Assembly: GCA_037447655.1 (NCBI GenBank)
Contig: JBBHKE010001606.1
Coordinates: 68,830 to 132,829, forward strand
DNA length: 64,000 bases
Source: Zygnema cylindricum
Lineage: Eukaryota > Streptophyta > Zygnematophyceae > Zygnematales > Zygnemataceae
Direction of reading: 5' to 3'
Positions within the stretch are counted from its first letter, which is position 1. Each line of letters starts with the position of its first letter. Position numbers and translations under genes: made by a program. Shown here one piece after another: positions 21,342 through 31,770 of this stretch. The notes beneath the pieces were generated by a model. The model saw only the letters and a program-made list of their open reading frames with translations, did no database searches and was not told where the DNA came from.

Positions 21342-23248
21342 AACTTACACAGAAGCTAACCAAGAAACCAATCAAACACTGATGTTTCACTCACTATAAA
21401 ACCTGATCCACAGGTACAAATTACACCAAATTCAGCATAAAATATCACCAGCATACACATTCTCAATTCCCAAAATTACAGCACAATTGAACTTGTAAAC
21501 CATAAGATATGACATTTGCAAGTTTCACAAAAACTGCATTCACATTTGCATTATCTCAAAACTGGTTAACAAAATGTTTCTAAGTCCTAGACTTTAATAC
21601 ACTGAGTGTCTATCTACTGATCCTTTTGACCAATGAGATTGTATTATCTGAATAGTTGTAATGTACTATAGTACGACGGAGTACCTAATGTACTTCCAAA
21701 AAATCGCGTTTGCCATTAATCTAAATCAAGCAGTGTCACACTAAATTTTGCAATTCTGTGTCCTCCATTTAGACCAAGAATGAGGAAGCCTCTAGGTAGT
21801 TTTTGATTAACCCACTTTCAACGAGAGCAAATGCTACCGTAGCAGATAAATAGGTTACTTGACTGCACCCTTGTACAGATTGGACTACCCTGAGTCCACA
21901 GCAAAAAGAATCACTGAAAATGCCTTACTAGGCAATTAATTATCAAGTGGCAAAGATGCCAATATATATACAAGCTTGTTGGGAGAGAGACGGCTACCTC
22001 CTCAATCCTCTAAGTTCTAAACCCCTCTCACAACCCCTATCTACTGATGTACGAACCAATCAAAAGACTGTTCAGTACAGACAAGTACTATGGCCGATGT
22101 ACTTTCTGTACGGCTAGTGTACGACAAGGCCATGGAGTGGACGTCTGTCTCCTTTGGACTTGCCCATATGCTCCCCGGGATTCCCGCTTCTCAATGATAT
22201 CTTGCCACATGTCGATAGGTCATGTTACATCCGCAAACCGCCAAGCCGGCCATTCCGGGATCCCGGTGATAGTGCGGGCCGTTGGATCCAAACCGGCTTT
22301 AATTCCAAGCCGTTGAAAAACAAATGTCCGGTACATTTGTTTTGTGCGCACTTAATTCCCCAACTGGTTTCTATGTATCCTATTTGTAATTCCGTTAATC
22401 GGATTAGTTGTCTATCTATTGCTTAAATAGCTGTCGAGCCCTATGTATCCTAACGGACTACTACGACAGAGTGGTAAGGGTTGACGGCTATGCCTCGCCT
22501 TACCGGTCGGAGGTTCGAGTCTTGTCGGACTCAACCCTTTTGATTGAGAGTGACTTAGGTCACTCTTAAGCCCTGCCTATGAAGCTAGGGCAGCCATGGT
22601 TCCACCGCCCTCTCTCTCCTTCAGTGACTGCAACAAGTATGGGGGCTAGAGGGAGAAGGTGGAGGCAGACTGCCTTTGCTTTTCTTTTCATTTTTATATT
22701 AATTAACAACTAGAAAATATCTCCCATAAATCTAGTGATTTCAACAAACTTAAATTCACCAAACTCTAGAAACCGTTTGTTCAGGTTTTTTTCATTTGGC
22801 GCCATACACACAATGTTGCTGCTTAATCAGCAGTAGTCAATTAAGTCCAACTGGCTGTGGTTAATCTTGTACGAATATTTGGAGTGCTTACGAAGTATTT
22901 CATAACCTGTGGTCCACACTCAAATTGTAACCGTAAGTTCAGTTCAAATCGACGTCATGTATTTATTCTTCACAATGTTTTTTCCAGATGTCCGGTATTC
23001 CTTTTCGTCCGTCGGATGCGCCGGTTCGACTTCTTTCGATGTGTTACATGTGTCAAGATTCATTCCAATTTCTCTATTGTCCCTCATACTGACGCGTGTC
23101 CATCAGACCGTACACTACACTCAGAGTTACTCATCCACCGTCACACTATAGAAGGTAAGTATTACAACTTCAAGGACCCAAAAATATTCTAAGTTATAAA
23201 CCTCCCCTCACAACCTTATCTACTGAGGATAAAGCTTTGAAACCAACA
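21283..23248 (-). repeat. 5' LTR of E (1966 bp)
   Basis: Homologous to LTR A along 21283-22745. The extra 503 bp (22746-23248) begins TGTTGG, and an internal second start TGTTGAAATCAC lies at 22745. Six GTAC at 22049-22121 with CCAAT, a TATA run at 21961-21970 (sense TATATATATT), and plus-strand tRNA-like boxes at 22466-22478 and 22512-22522 (GGTTCGAGTCT, close to the B-box consensus). Confidence 0.85.
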
Positions 23249-23790
23249 TGTTCGTACATTTTTGCACCTTTTAGGGTTATTTAAGGGATTTTTAGGGCTT
23301 TAGAGTACATTTCCTTACATTCCGTTTGTGTGAGTATAACTGGCCCACGCTTTTCATATATGTACGTACATCGTCCGTATTTTCCGTACCTTTTAGGGTT
23401 ATATATTCTAAGGTTTGTATGGTACATTCCCGTACATTCTCGTATATTTCAGTACTGTTGCGCTACACTTTTCCTACACTTGCTACACTTTTCGTACAGC
23501 TACGTACATTAGTCGTACATTTTTGTACATATTAGGGTAATTAAATGGGGGGTTTTAGGGTTTCTACTTTCTAAGGTACATTGCCGTACTTTCCTTTATA
23601 TTTCAGTACGGCTACCCAAGATTTGCCGTACCATTCGGTTATGTAGGGTACAGTTTTCGTACACTTTGGTACATTTCTGTATTTTTCCGTACATTTTAAG
23701 ATTTTTTAAGGATTTTCTATGATTATGTTTTTCGTACGTTTTCGTACATGTTCGTATAGCGAAAACTAAACGAATTTTACGAAATATATA
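23249..23790 (+). other. GTAC-dense host tract
   Basis: About 24 GTAC tetramers in roughly 510 bp, where about two are expected by chance, mostly in TTCGTACATT-like contexts, with scattered TTTTAGGG. It directly follows the E element and probably belongs to the interrupted host locus, whose left side (15230-15960) is also GTAC-rich. No ORF is convincing. Confidence 0.6.
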
Positions 23791-24234
23791 AAAGACGCGA
23801 TTAGTGCATAAAAATCGGAAAAAATTACAAATTCGTACGATTAGGACAACTGGGGACGCACCCTTAGGCAGTACGGCGCTAGGTTTTACTGGAAAACGAC
23901 AGAAAGAAAACCCTTACTTATGCACATGGGGTATACCGTTATATGGTCTAAACTTTGGAAATTAACTCAACGGTTTAACAAGTGAAACAAATGGACCACA
24001 ACTAAAGATGTTTAGACAATATAAAACCGTAAATAAATATATGAGCGTTTATTCTAACACTGGTATAAGCCCACAACTGTCGGAAAACATTGCATTTGTC
24101 ATTTGTGTGTTGTCGTGTAGCCTAACTTTATAAACCCGCAATAATAAAAAATGGTTAACGCTTCCGGCGTGTCGCTCTGTCATAGCAAAAGCGAATTAAA
24201 TGGAAGCATGTTCTGACAAAAAATAATCCGCTAA
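23791..24234. other. Intergenic or intronic, no feature recognised
   Basis: AT-rich, no supported gene. Confidence 0.4.
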
Positions 24235-24300
24235 AAGTTGGACTTTCCCATAAGAAAGCCCAACGCGCTGCGCCACCCGCCGCGCCACACGGCGCATATA
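24235..24300 (-). repeat. tRNA-like head (A box and hairpin), possible SINE relic
   Basis: Minus strand: TGGCGCAGCGCGTTGG matches a tRNA D-arm/A box, followed by an anticodon-arm-like hairpin GGGCTTTC..GAAAGTCC. No B box or acceptor stem is visible, so not a functional tRNA gene. Confidence 0.35.
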
Positions 24301-25049
24301 GACGATATCCATAGTTTTGATCTTTAGTTGGGTATAGTTTGAGGGTTTAGCGTCTAGGTTAATTTGTAGTGTTTCCACAATTTGGTTTTGTTGTACTTGC
24401 TTTCTTTCTTTCCTTTTAGGCTTTTCACGCATTTTTGTTGTGTTTTTAGTCTTTTAGGATTTTGGTCTTTAAACTTTGTTGGTCATCAATACTTTTTAGT
24501 GACAATCATGTTTTGTTCTTTGATGGTATAACCATCGTGTTCTTGGAAATAAAATCTTATTTTTTCCCATCATCATGAAAGTCGTTTGTTTCCTGCATAC
24601 AGTATGTATTCGTAGCAATCCGTACGCTAAATTAATTGTTCACAGTCTTGGAAGATTCTCCGAAGGTTCAATATCAGACATGGACCGCTCGATTTCGTAT
24701 TACATTTTGCATCCACAAGGCGTTCGCTCCATTGAGCCAGTGGAAGACAACCGTCGCCAGAGCGAATTTCCCACTGACACCGAATGAGCTCTCCAAGTGG
24801 CGCTTGATGACAAGTGCCAGAAAGGGCCGCTCATCAGACTGAGTGGATGCAAAAACACAATTTCGAGGGGGAGCAATTGAAGTTGACCTTCCATCAACAT
24901 TAAAATTGAACTGGTACGTTTTGAAAAGAATAGAATTTTATTGCCAAAAACGTTATGGTATGACCATCGCAGTACAAAACATGATTGTAACTAAAAATAG
25001 TTGATGTCCATCGACTAACGAGATGTGCCCATATAATCGGTACTTAGAA
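24301..25049. other. Intergenic, one weakly coding-like stretch
   Basis: Plus-strand openings at 24575-24787 and 24636-24842 overlap in different frames. The second continues past a stop with a plausible peptide but matches no family I recognise. Confidence 0.3.
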
Positions 25050-27225
25050 TAATTGTTTTGGGGAATTGCTAATCGCATGACAATTTTTGTTGCGCGCAGG
25101 TACACCGCGAAACGTTATTAGTGTCAATGACTCTAATTTGGGTTCTTAAACTTTTGATTTTTTTTTCAAATAGGATACATGATTTTAATTTTTCATTTGC
25201 GTTAATTAAGATACCGTACAAAATAGCGTAAAGCTCGAAAGTACAATAAAATCTAGATAGTGTGGTGTACGGTCGATATCAGACCGTAAATTAATGTACT
25301 TTTTCAAGTGAAAATTACAAAAAATTGAATTAAATCAGAAGCGCACGCATATGAACGTGCGCTAAAAAAAAACGGGATTAGTCTGACACGTAAATTAGTG
25401 TGGCATGTATGGATATTATAAATTCGAGGCTTTCTAATATTTTTTACGGATGCATATATTAATAAATATAATCGTACGGCGAATACTCCATTTAGCATCA
25501 AGTAAGGTAAATTTTCTACAACACTATTTAAACTTTGACACTAATAATGATTCGCAGTGAAGTTGTCAAAAATTGTATATTTGAAGTACAATATAGTACA
25601 AGTTACATACCTTTGACTTCAGAATTAACGATCAATCCGTCGAACAACTTTGACTGGCAAAATATTGTAACGACGTTTAAAAAAGTGTCGCGCTTGCGAA
25701 CGTCGATCGTCATAAAAAAAAACATCAATTCATACGGCCAGCCAAGGTTTGCGGTAACAAAACTGCGGCAACCACATGGAAATAAATTAACTGCCGCATG
25801 TAGTTTCTCACTTCACGTGAGCTCCACTATGAAAGCACATGTTGGCATTTAAGTGTGTACTATATTTTGTTTATATGTGCGCATTTTACTTTTTCCGTGA
25901 ATGTGAATCAATGTGAACTACGTTGTCAACGTAGGAATGTTGATTTTTAAATAGTGTGGCTTCATTTGGTCGCGCGTGACGACGCGCTTTTTTATCATTT
26001 AGTTTCATAGATATTTTTAGGCCGTTACGCTTTTTTATCTTGTACGAAGTTTATTTCGTTTCGTGCGAGATAATTTATACATATGACGTCGTCCTTTAAT
26101 TTGTGTTCAAGTTAGCTTAACGGTTCGCCATTAGATTCCATTTTTGCAGCTAGAGGTATGGTTACATCAGACAAAAAGTGAGGTTTAATACATAATTTTG
26201 AACTTGTCCTTACCATGCCCTACTATATTTTCGTGGAGTTTCGTAAAAACAACATTACACAAAATAAGGTTACAATTCTCCAAGTATCCGGGAGAAAACA
26301 TTGACTGTCCGATTACATTTTGGTTTTCATCTGCGAAGCAATCCCGCTATTTGCCCGAGGTGGGTTCACTAATACACAGGCGGATGGAGCGATTGCTTCG
26401 CAGATGAAGACCAAAACGTAATTGGACGGTCAATGTTTTCTCCCGGATACTTGGAGAATCGTAATCTTATTTTCTGTAATGTTGTTTGTAAGAAACTCAC
26501 AAAAATATAGTACGGCATGGTACGGACAAGTACAAAATTATGCATTAAACCTCACATTTTGTCTGATTTAACCATACCCTTAGCAGCAAAAATGGAATCT
26601 AATGGCGAACCGTTACGTTGAACTTGGACACAAATCAATGGACGACGTAAAATGTAAAAATTATCTTGCACAAAACGAAATAAACTTCGTACAAGATAAA
26701 AAAGCGTACCCGTCTAAAAATATCGATGAAACTAAATGATAAAAAAAACGCGTCGTCACGCGCGACCAAATGAAGCCACACTATTTACAAATCAACATTC
26801 CTACATTGACAACGTACTTCACATTGATTCACATTCACGAAAAAAAGTAAAATGCGCACATAAAAACAAAATTTAGTACGCACTTAAATGCCATTATGTG
26901 CTCTCACAATGGAGCTCACGCGAAGTGAGAAACTACCTGCGTGCAACCATTTTATTTACATGTGGTTGCCGCAGTTTTGTTACCGTAAACCTTGGCCGGC
27001 TATGTGAATTGATGTTTTTTTTTATGACGATCGACGTTCGCAAGCGCGACACTTTTTTAACCGTCGTTACAGTATTTCGCCAGTCAAAGTTATTCGACAG
27101 ATTGACCGTCAAATTTGAACTCAAAGGTACGTAACTTGTACTAGAGTGTACTTCAAATGTACAATTTTTGAAAACTACCAGCGCGCATCAAAAATTTTCT
27201 TGCGATAAGCAATTCCCTTATTTTG
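25050..27225. repeat. Large inverted repeat (fold-back), arms about 835 bp, 47-nt loop
   Basis: Left arm 25050-26343, right arm 26391-27225, loop 26344-26390. Matching blocks include TCATCTGCGAAGCAATC against its complement at 26391, the CCATGTGGTTGCCGCAG block (26949) against 25764-25780, and GGAATTGCTAATCGCA (25062) against 27203-27218. The left arm carries an extra 457-bp MITE. Short ORFs in the arms mirror each other and are not genes. A fragment elsewhere (9955) suggests a transposable family. Confidence 0.88.
25103..25559. mobile_element. MITE inserted in the left arm (457 bp)
   Basis: Termini CACCGCGAAACGTTATTAGTG and inverted CACTAATAATGATTCGCAGTG. It is absent from the right arm, which shows the empty site. 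Flanks are TA on the left and AA on the right, a degraded TA duplication. No ORF of size, so non-autonomous. Confidence 0.82.
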
Positions 27226-27250
27226 GATTTCATGAACATTCTACGAACTA

Positions 27251-27802
27251 CACCAAAGATTGCTATTAGTGTTTAGAAATTATTAGTGTTAATAACTAAT
27301 TAGTGTAATAATGCTAATTTGATTTTTACAACATTTCAAAAAAAATGTTTAATTCTAATTTATCCATATGCTGATTTAGGTACACCGGATTTAGTGTAAT
27401 TATATATACAGTAAAATAGTTAAAAGTACAAAATATGACAATCCGTACAACATCGCGTCCTTTTACTATAATTAATCTTTAATTCTAATTTGGCTTTGCG
27501 AACGCGTTTGTCGCAAGCTCGACTTCACGTTTATTCTAAGCGCATTTCTGTATGCAACCGACATAAGTTAACTACATTTTTCGTACGATTTTTCCGTAAC
27601 AAAGTACATTGTTGTACAAGTAAACATCTTCCGTACAACACACTATTCAGGAAATGCGTACGTCATAATTGTTAATGCTAATTTACAAGAACTGTAATTA
27701 ACGTTAAAGAAAAATTAGTGATGTTAATTCTATTTCAGGTTTCGTTGTCAAAAGTTGGGGACACCGATATAGAGTACATAAGGCTAATAACGATTCACGG
27801 TG
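27251..27802. mobile_element. MITE (552 bp), TA target duplication
   Basis: TA CACCAAAGATTGCTATTAG at the left and CTAATAACGATTCACGGTG TA at the right. Terminal inverted repeats match the family but the left one is mutated. AT-rich interior, no transposase. Confidence 0.7.
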
Positions 27803-27809
27803 TATTGTA

Positions 27810-28345
27810 CACCGCGAATCGCTATTAGCGTATAAGATTAAATAGCGTATAAAAATAATTAGCGTCTTAAACACTAATTGGGAATTTGAAAATTAAAAAA
27901 AAAAACATATATCCTAATTTTTTATTAATGCTTATTTGGGATTTTCAAAAAAATAAAAAAAAACCCTAAACATGCTTACACTATTATAAGTATCCGTACA
28001 AAAACTTTGAAATCACGTCACTTAATTTTAGCGGCCGTACTTGTTAGACTATTTTATGTCAATTATAATTTTCACTTTCTTCCAGTGCACATTCACATGC
28101 GCACCCTCCTATGTTAAATTATTTTAAATTCATTTTCACTTAGAAAGGAACAATTGTGTACGGTCTAAAACTGAAAGTACACCACACTATTTAAATCGCA
28201 GTGTACTTTCGATATTAATGCTAATTGGAACAAAACCCTAAAAGGCGTAAAGAAAAAAAAAGAATAAGTAATGCTCTTTAAGAATTTGGGTCAAATTTTG
28301 GGGGAATCAAATTAGCGTTCGTTACGCTAATAGCGATTCACAGTG
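27810..28345. mobile_element. MITE (536 bp), TA target duplication
   Basis: TA CACCGCGAATCGCTATTAG at the left, CTAATAGCGATTCACAGTG TA at the right. It starts only 7 bp after the preceding MITE. No ORF. Confidence 0.8.
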
Positions 28346-28660
28346 TACTGAAGTTTTCTCCACCTTCTTGTTTACAATTTTCAACGGCCCAAGCTTTTTA
28401 TTTTATGCTCAATCGATCAACATCCGTACAACATTTCGGAACTTTAAATCAAAAATGATGTCGGCAAATGATGCCGGCAGGGTTCAAACCAGGATACAGA
28501 GAAATAGATGTTCCCATATGAGTCTGGGCGTCTACATCTACATCTGACGTAAGAACCTGCCTTACGTCTTCCTTACGCTTTAGTCTGCGACGATTCTTCA
28601 TGCGACCCGAACCTCACGCCTCGTAAAATGGTTATCTCGGAAGTACAGTACGGTATGCTA
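28346..28660. other. Spacer between MITEs
   Basis: Contains GGTTCAAACC near 28480, a lone B-box-like string without an A box. No gene seen. Confidence 0.35.
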
Positions 28661-29300
28661 CACCGCGAATCGTTATTAGCGTGTAAGTTTTTTTAGCTAA
28701 TAAAAATAATTAGCTTTAGGTACGCTATTTAAGAATTTGAAAATTTTGGAAAAAATCAAACATTCTAATTGTTTGGTTATGGTAATTTGGATCTTTACCA
28801 TAATGAAATGTAGGTTGTAAACCTGCTTACAGTAATAAAAATAGCCGTGCAATTTAATTCAGATCGTACCCCATCACGTAACACCATAAATCATTCTTAC
28901 GTACATGTCAAAATATTTCACCGCAGTTAGGCGTCATGTATTCGCCGTTAAGTATACAATTTTGATACAGTTGTACGGAGTGTAATTTCTACGCATGTAT
29001 CGATTACGCAACGCTTATTGTTTCAACGGTTGGTCGCTTTTCCGTTTTACGTCGACAATGTACGGTAATAAGGGTTCTTTACTCTAATAATGTCGCGACG
29101 TTTGTTTAATTAGCGTGAATTTATGCTAAAATGTGTGTTAATTCTAAAATGGATGCATTTTCGTTTGTCTCACTAATTTGTGACCGGTATTAGCGTTAAT
29201 GTAATGACGTAATAGAGTAAACTCCTATTCTAAATTGGTCCCAACTGTATAATCTCACCAACCACCTCGTCTCAAGCGTTTCGTGATTGGTCGCCCAAAT
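28661..29300. mobile_element. One-ended MITE relic
   Basis: TA CACCGCGAATCGTTATTAGCG starts at 28661. No matching right terminus was found in the next kilobase, so the far end given is arbitrary. Confidence 0.35.
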
Positions 29301-29917
29301 TTACACGTGGACAATTTTATATCCACGCAAGCATTACAGCTCCAACATGACGTGACACCAACCGCATTTCATACCCGTTGCCATTACAAGTTGATCCGTA
29401 GGTACGTCAAGAAGCAGGCAGTTACCATGGCTCTTTCATAAAAATCGTCGGTCGCTTATCACGTGCATACCCCGTCTCAAAATTGACGAAAAATTTGAAA
29501 CTTTCCCGCCTTCTTTGTGTCGTCAAAAATATTTGGACAACTTGCTGTCACGCATAATATTAAAATTTAAATTTTGACGACCGAAAGTAAAGGGAATGGT
29601 TTCCCTCCCTTTTTCCCACAATTGGGTTATATATTTGGTATTATTATCTGGCGTTTGGTCCAACAATGACACTGTCTTTCCGCATCCTTCAGTTACCTTG
29701 ACTTTTGTTTCTCTATTATTTGCTTTGTATCATCATTTGGACAAAAAGTCAGCTCTATTAATCGCAAAATGTGGCCTATTACTTCCCATATTACCACTTT
29801 TTTTGCAGTGAAAAACACCGCTACAACGGGTTTATTACCACCCCTAACTGAACAGGACATGGATTGTACAGAAACCCAAGGACCAGACCCACGGAACGAT
29901 GAAGTGGATCACCAGAC
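29301..29917. other. Possible 5' region of an unidentified gene
   Basis: Contains a TTTTTTTGCAG acceptor-like site at 29800-29808 and open sequence after it. The ORF at 29596-29811 lacks family motifs. Confidence 0.25.
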
Positions 29918-30144
29918 GTGGACCCCCTCGTGGAAGGCGCTGTGACCGAAAATTTGGACCCACCGTGTGATAAATACGGGAACGTCCGGATGACGACCCA
30001 AAAAGTTCAGCAAGTGTCAACGAAGGTTACTCGACTTCGAGTAATCAATTGGATGATTGCTGATTGTCACGCGAATGGAAAGGATCTGCTCATCCCGAGG
30101 ACTGTCAAGAAGTTTCCGCAACATTTTTCGGGGGGGTATCGTAA
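29918..30144 (+). CDS. Unrecognised exon-like ORF, basic, possible helix-turn-helix
   Basis: About 76 codons from ATG 29918, ending at AAAA/GTAAGAG (30145), a good splice donor. The middle (KVTRLRVINWMIADCHANGK) followed by TVKKFPQHF has the look of a helix-turn-helix such as those at the N-terminus of transposases or Myb/homeodomain-like proteins, but I do not recognise a family. A one-base change in the C-run near 29925 would join it to an upstream open stretch (29851-29920). Two more donor-like GTAAGT sites occur at 30613 and 30718. It could be a host gene or a DNA-transposon relic. Confidence 0.3.
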
Positions 30145-30790
30145 AAGTAAGAGTTTTATCCATTGTCCTTACCTTTATGTAGCAACCCTCGATTGCTTAT
30201 TTTTTGTGTCGTTGTTTCCCATTGTTTGTAATTGAATTTTACATATTCAATAATTTATAAATTGTTTATGTCCCCCTCGTATTGCATGTTTGTCCATGCC
30301 ATATTCTTCCCCCTAACCATCTCGTGTATTTACGATGGTTTTTATACAACGTCGTCCAATTGCTCTTTGCTTTGTGTTGAAACGTATGTACCGGCGACGA
30401 CATAGTGTCGTTGCCGGTATGCGTGAATTTAAGTGTACTACATCTGAGTTTCGGCAATGTTGGAGAAATCAAAAAGCAACGACAATGCGTCGTCGCTTGA
30501 ACGTTGGAAATTTCCAATGAAAACGTCGTCCGGTTAATCATCTAGGCGACAATACAACTTAACGTCTAACAAATGTTGCATACGTGACGACGTCCAATAT
30601 TGAACCCGCGTGGTAAGTGAAACGTGGGATTCATTTTGTTTTATCGTCGCCCCACCGTTGGAATTTTCAAACGCATCGGATAGGGTTTGAAGTAATTTCG
30701 TGCATGGCCATTCGTAATGTAAGTATCCCTCGCACGAAATAGTTTATTTTTACGTAATAAAAGTAGGGTTTTATGTCTGTATTGTTTACT
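30145..30790. other. Intron-like sequence up to the methyltransferase element
   Basis: An Arg-rich ORF (30335-30520) is not recognisable. The methyltransferase frame is lost at about 30800, so the element's 3' boundary or deletion junction lies in 30770-30805. Confidence 0.3.
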
Positions 30791-30804
30791 GCACCCTCCA
30801 CTCT

Positions 30805-31770
30805 TCATAGCCAAGCGTGGCTATTAGGAAAAGATACCAGAGTTGGGAGGGCCCTCAGTAGATACCCAGGCTTATTACAACAGAAGAAGGGTGCTTTGTC
30901 GGCTATGATCACCGGTGTGGCCATTCGCCCCGGACCGAGGATCTGTTGGACCGTTATGTTGGGATTTGTAACCTGTGTTCTCAACAGCTGTTGGAGGATT
31001 GGAAGAGGAACCAAGTTGGTCCAATATGCCCGAACTCTGTGGGCTCTTGATCCGATCTGAGCTGCATCAAAAACTATGGGAGTCCCTAGAACCTTGGTCA
31101 CTTGGTTCCAGCTGCTGACCACCTGTTTTCTCTTATCATCTGTGGGGTGAACGTTTTCCAAGACGTACCCCACTGGTGTGTCCTGGCGTTCCTGTAACCG
31201 TGTTATTAGTCTGGTCATTTGAAAGAAATTTCTGCTACGGACGTCCTGGTGTCCTCGGCCCTGTCCTGCTAACGAATACCCCTGGCATGGCCATCCAACG
31301 ACCACCAGGTCTACCCTTCCGAGCTTTTCCAGATGAGACTCTGTGATATCATCCACATTCTGGGGAAGCGTGCGATGAGAGTTAGACATGGCGGACACCA
31401 GAAGTTGTTGTGGGTAAGGTTCGTGCAGCTGTTGCAGGCGGTACTCACTGACTGCACGGGCGTCCGGGTCTATCTCGAATGCCGAGTAAGTTTCTATTTG
31501 GTATCCAGCTTTCAGGACGGCTTCCAGATCGGAACTAATGCCAGAAAATAGGGATAAAATCCTAAGTCCTGAAAGCGGGATTTGTAGTGACATCATTTGT
31601 CGATTAAATTCTTTCCCTTTTTTAGGAACCGTTGGTAGTTCCGACCGGGGGACTTTTGCTGCTCCGGGTGATATTGTAGCCAAGCTCCTGTCCACTTCCC
31701 GCCGAAGTGTGGCCATCTGTACCAATCGGTTCTGATACTCCTTTTCCCACCGCTTGGAAATAGGGAATTG
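30805..31770 (-). CDS. Retroelement-borne C5-cytosine DNA methyltransferase, C-terminally truncated
   Basis: Transfers methyl from S-adenosylmethionine to cytosine C5. Residues numbered from the Met at 31725: motif I LSLFSGIS (58-64) binds SAM, motif II-like FEIDPDA (83-89), motif IV GWPCQG (144-149) with the nucleophile Cys147, motif VI LENV (189-192), motif VIII GSRAHRVR (225-232), then ALPTLVSFPNSHAW before a TGA at 30807-30805. Motifs IX and X are missing. FSGI rather than FAGxGG, the short spacing and the AYWTNL block resemble DNMT3/DRM-type domains. It is in frame with the upstream protease across UAG CAA TTC, so the natural product may be a Pro-MTase readthrough fusion. All catalytic residues seen are intact. 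Possible roles are self-methylation to limit host damage or maintenance of a tolerated silent state; both are inference. Confidence 0.9.
   Translation of the reverse strand, partial: QFPISKRWEKEYQNRLVQMATLRREVDRSLATISPGAAKVPRSELPTVPKKGKEFNRQMMSLQIPLSGLRILSLFSGISSDLEAVLKAGYQIETYSAFEIDPDARAVSEYRLQQLHEPYPQQLLVSAMSNSHRTLPQNVDDITESHLEKLGRVDLVVVGWPCQGYSLAGQGRGHQDVRSRNFFQMTRLITRLQERQDTPVGYVLENVHPTDDKRKQVVSSWNQVTKVLGTPIVFDAAQIGSRAHRVRAYWTNLVPLPILQQLLRTQVTNPNITVQQILGPGRMATPVIIADKAPFFCCNKPGYLLRALPTLVSFPNSHAWL

Larger units (their letters stand above)
16247..23248 (-). mobile_element. Ty1/copia element E, nearly identical LTR copies, decayed interior
   Basis: Minus-strand element: 5' LTR 21283-23248, PBS 21272-21282, gag, PR, IN, RT, RNase H, PPT, and a 3' LTR truncated to 896 bp (16247-17142). 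Those 896 bp align without gaps to 22353-23248, and I saw two differences (c/g in CTATACAAGG, t/a in CTTATCTTCT). The interior carries at least six stops or frameshifts. It sits in or next to intron 1 of the NDUFB4-like gene, in antisense orientation. Confidence 0.9.

Noticed and set aside
23270-23590. TTTTAGGG/TTTAGGG strings as telomeric repeats
   Set aside because: Isolated, not in tandem arrays, so chance in a T/G-rich tract.
24235-24300. Functional tRNA gene
   Set aside because: A box and one hairpin only; no B box, T arm or acceptor stem pairing.
25535-27134. ORFs with the same peptide (FKKVSRLRTSIVIKKNI-type) at 25535-25852 (plus) and 26933-27124 (minus)
   Set aside because: Mirror images in the two arms of the inverted repeat, without homology to any family I recognise.
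28470-28490. GGTTCAAACC as a Pol III B box
   Set aside because: No A box at a suitable distance.
16182-30790. Exon 2 of the NDUFB4-like gene
   Set aside because: I looked for a short acidic, then Arg/Lys-Phe-Leu ending after an AG acceptor and found no convincing candidate.
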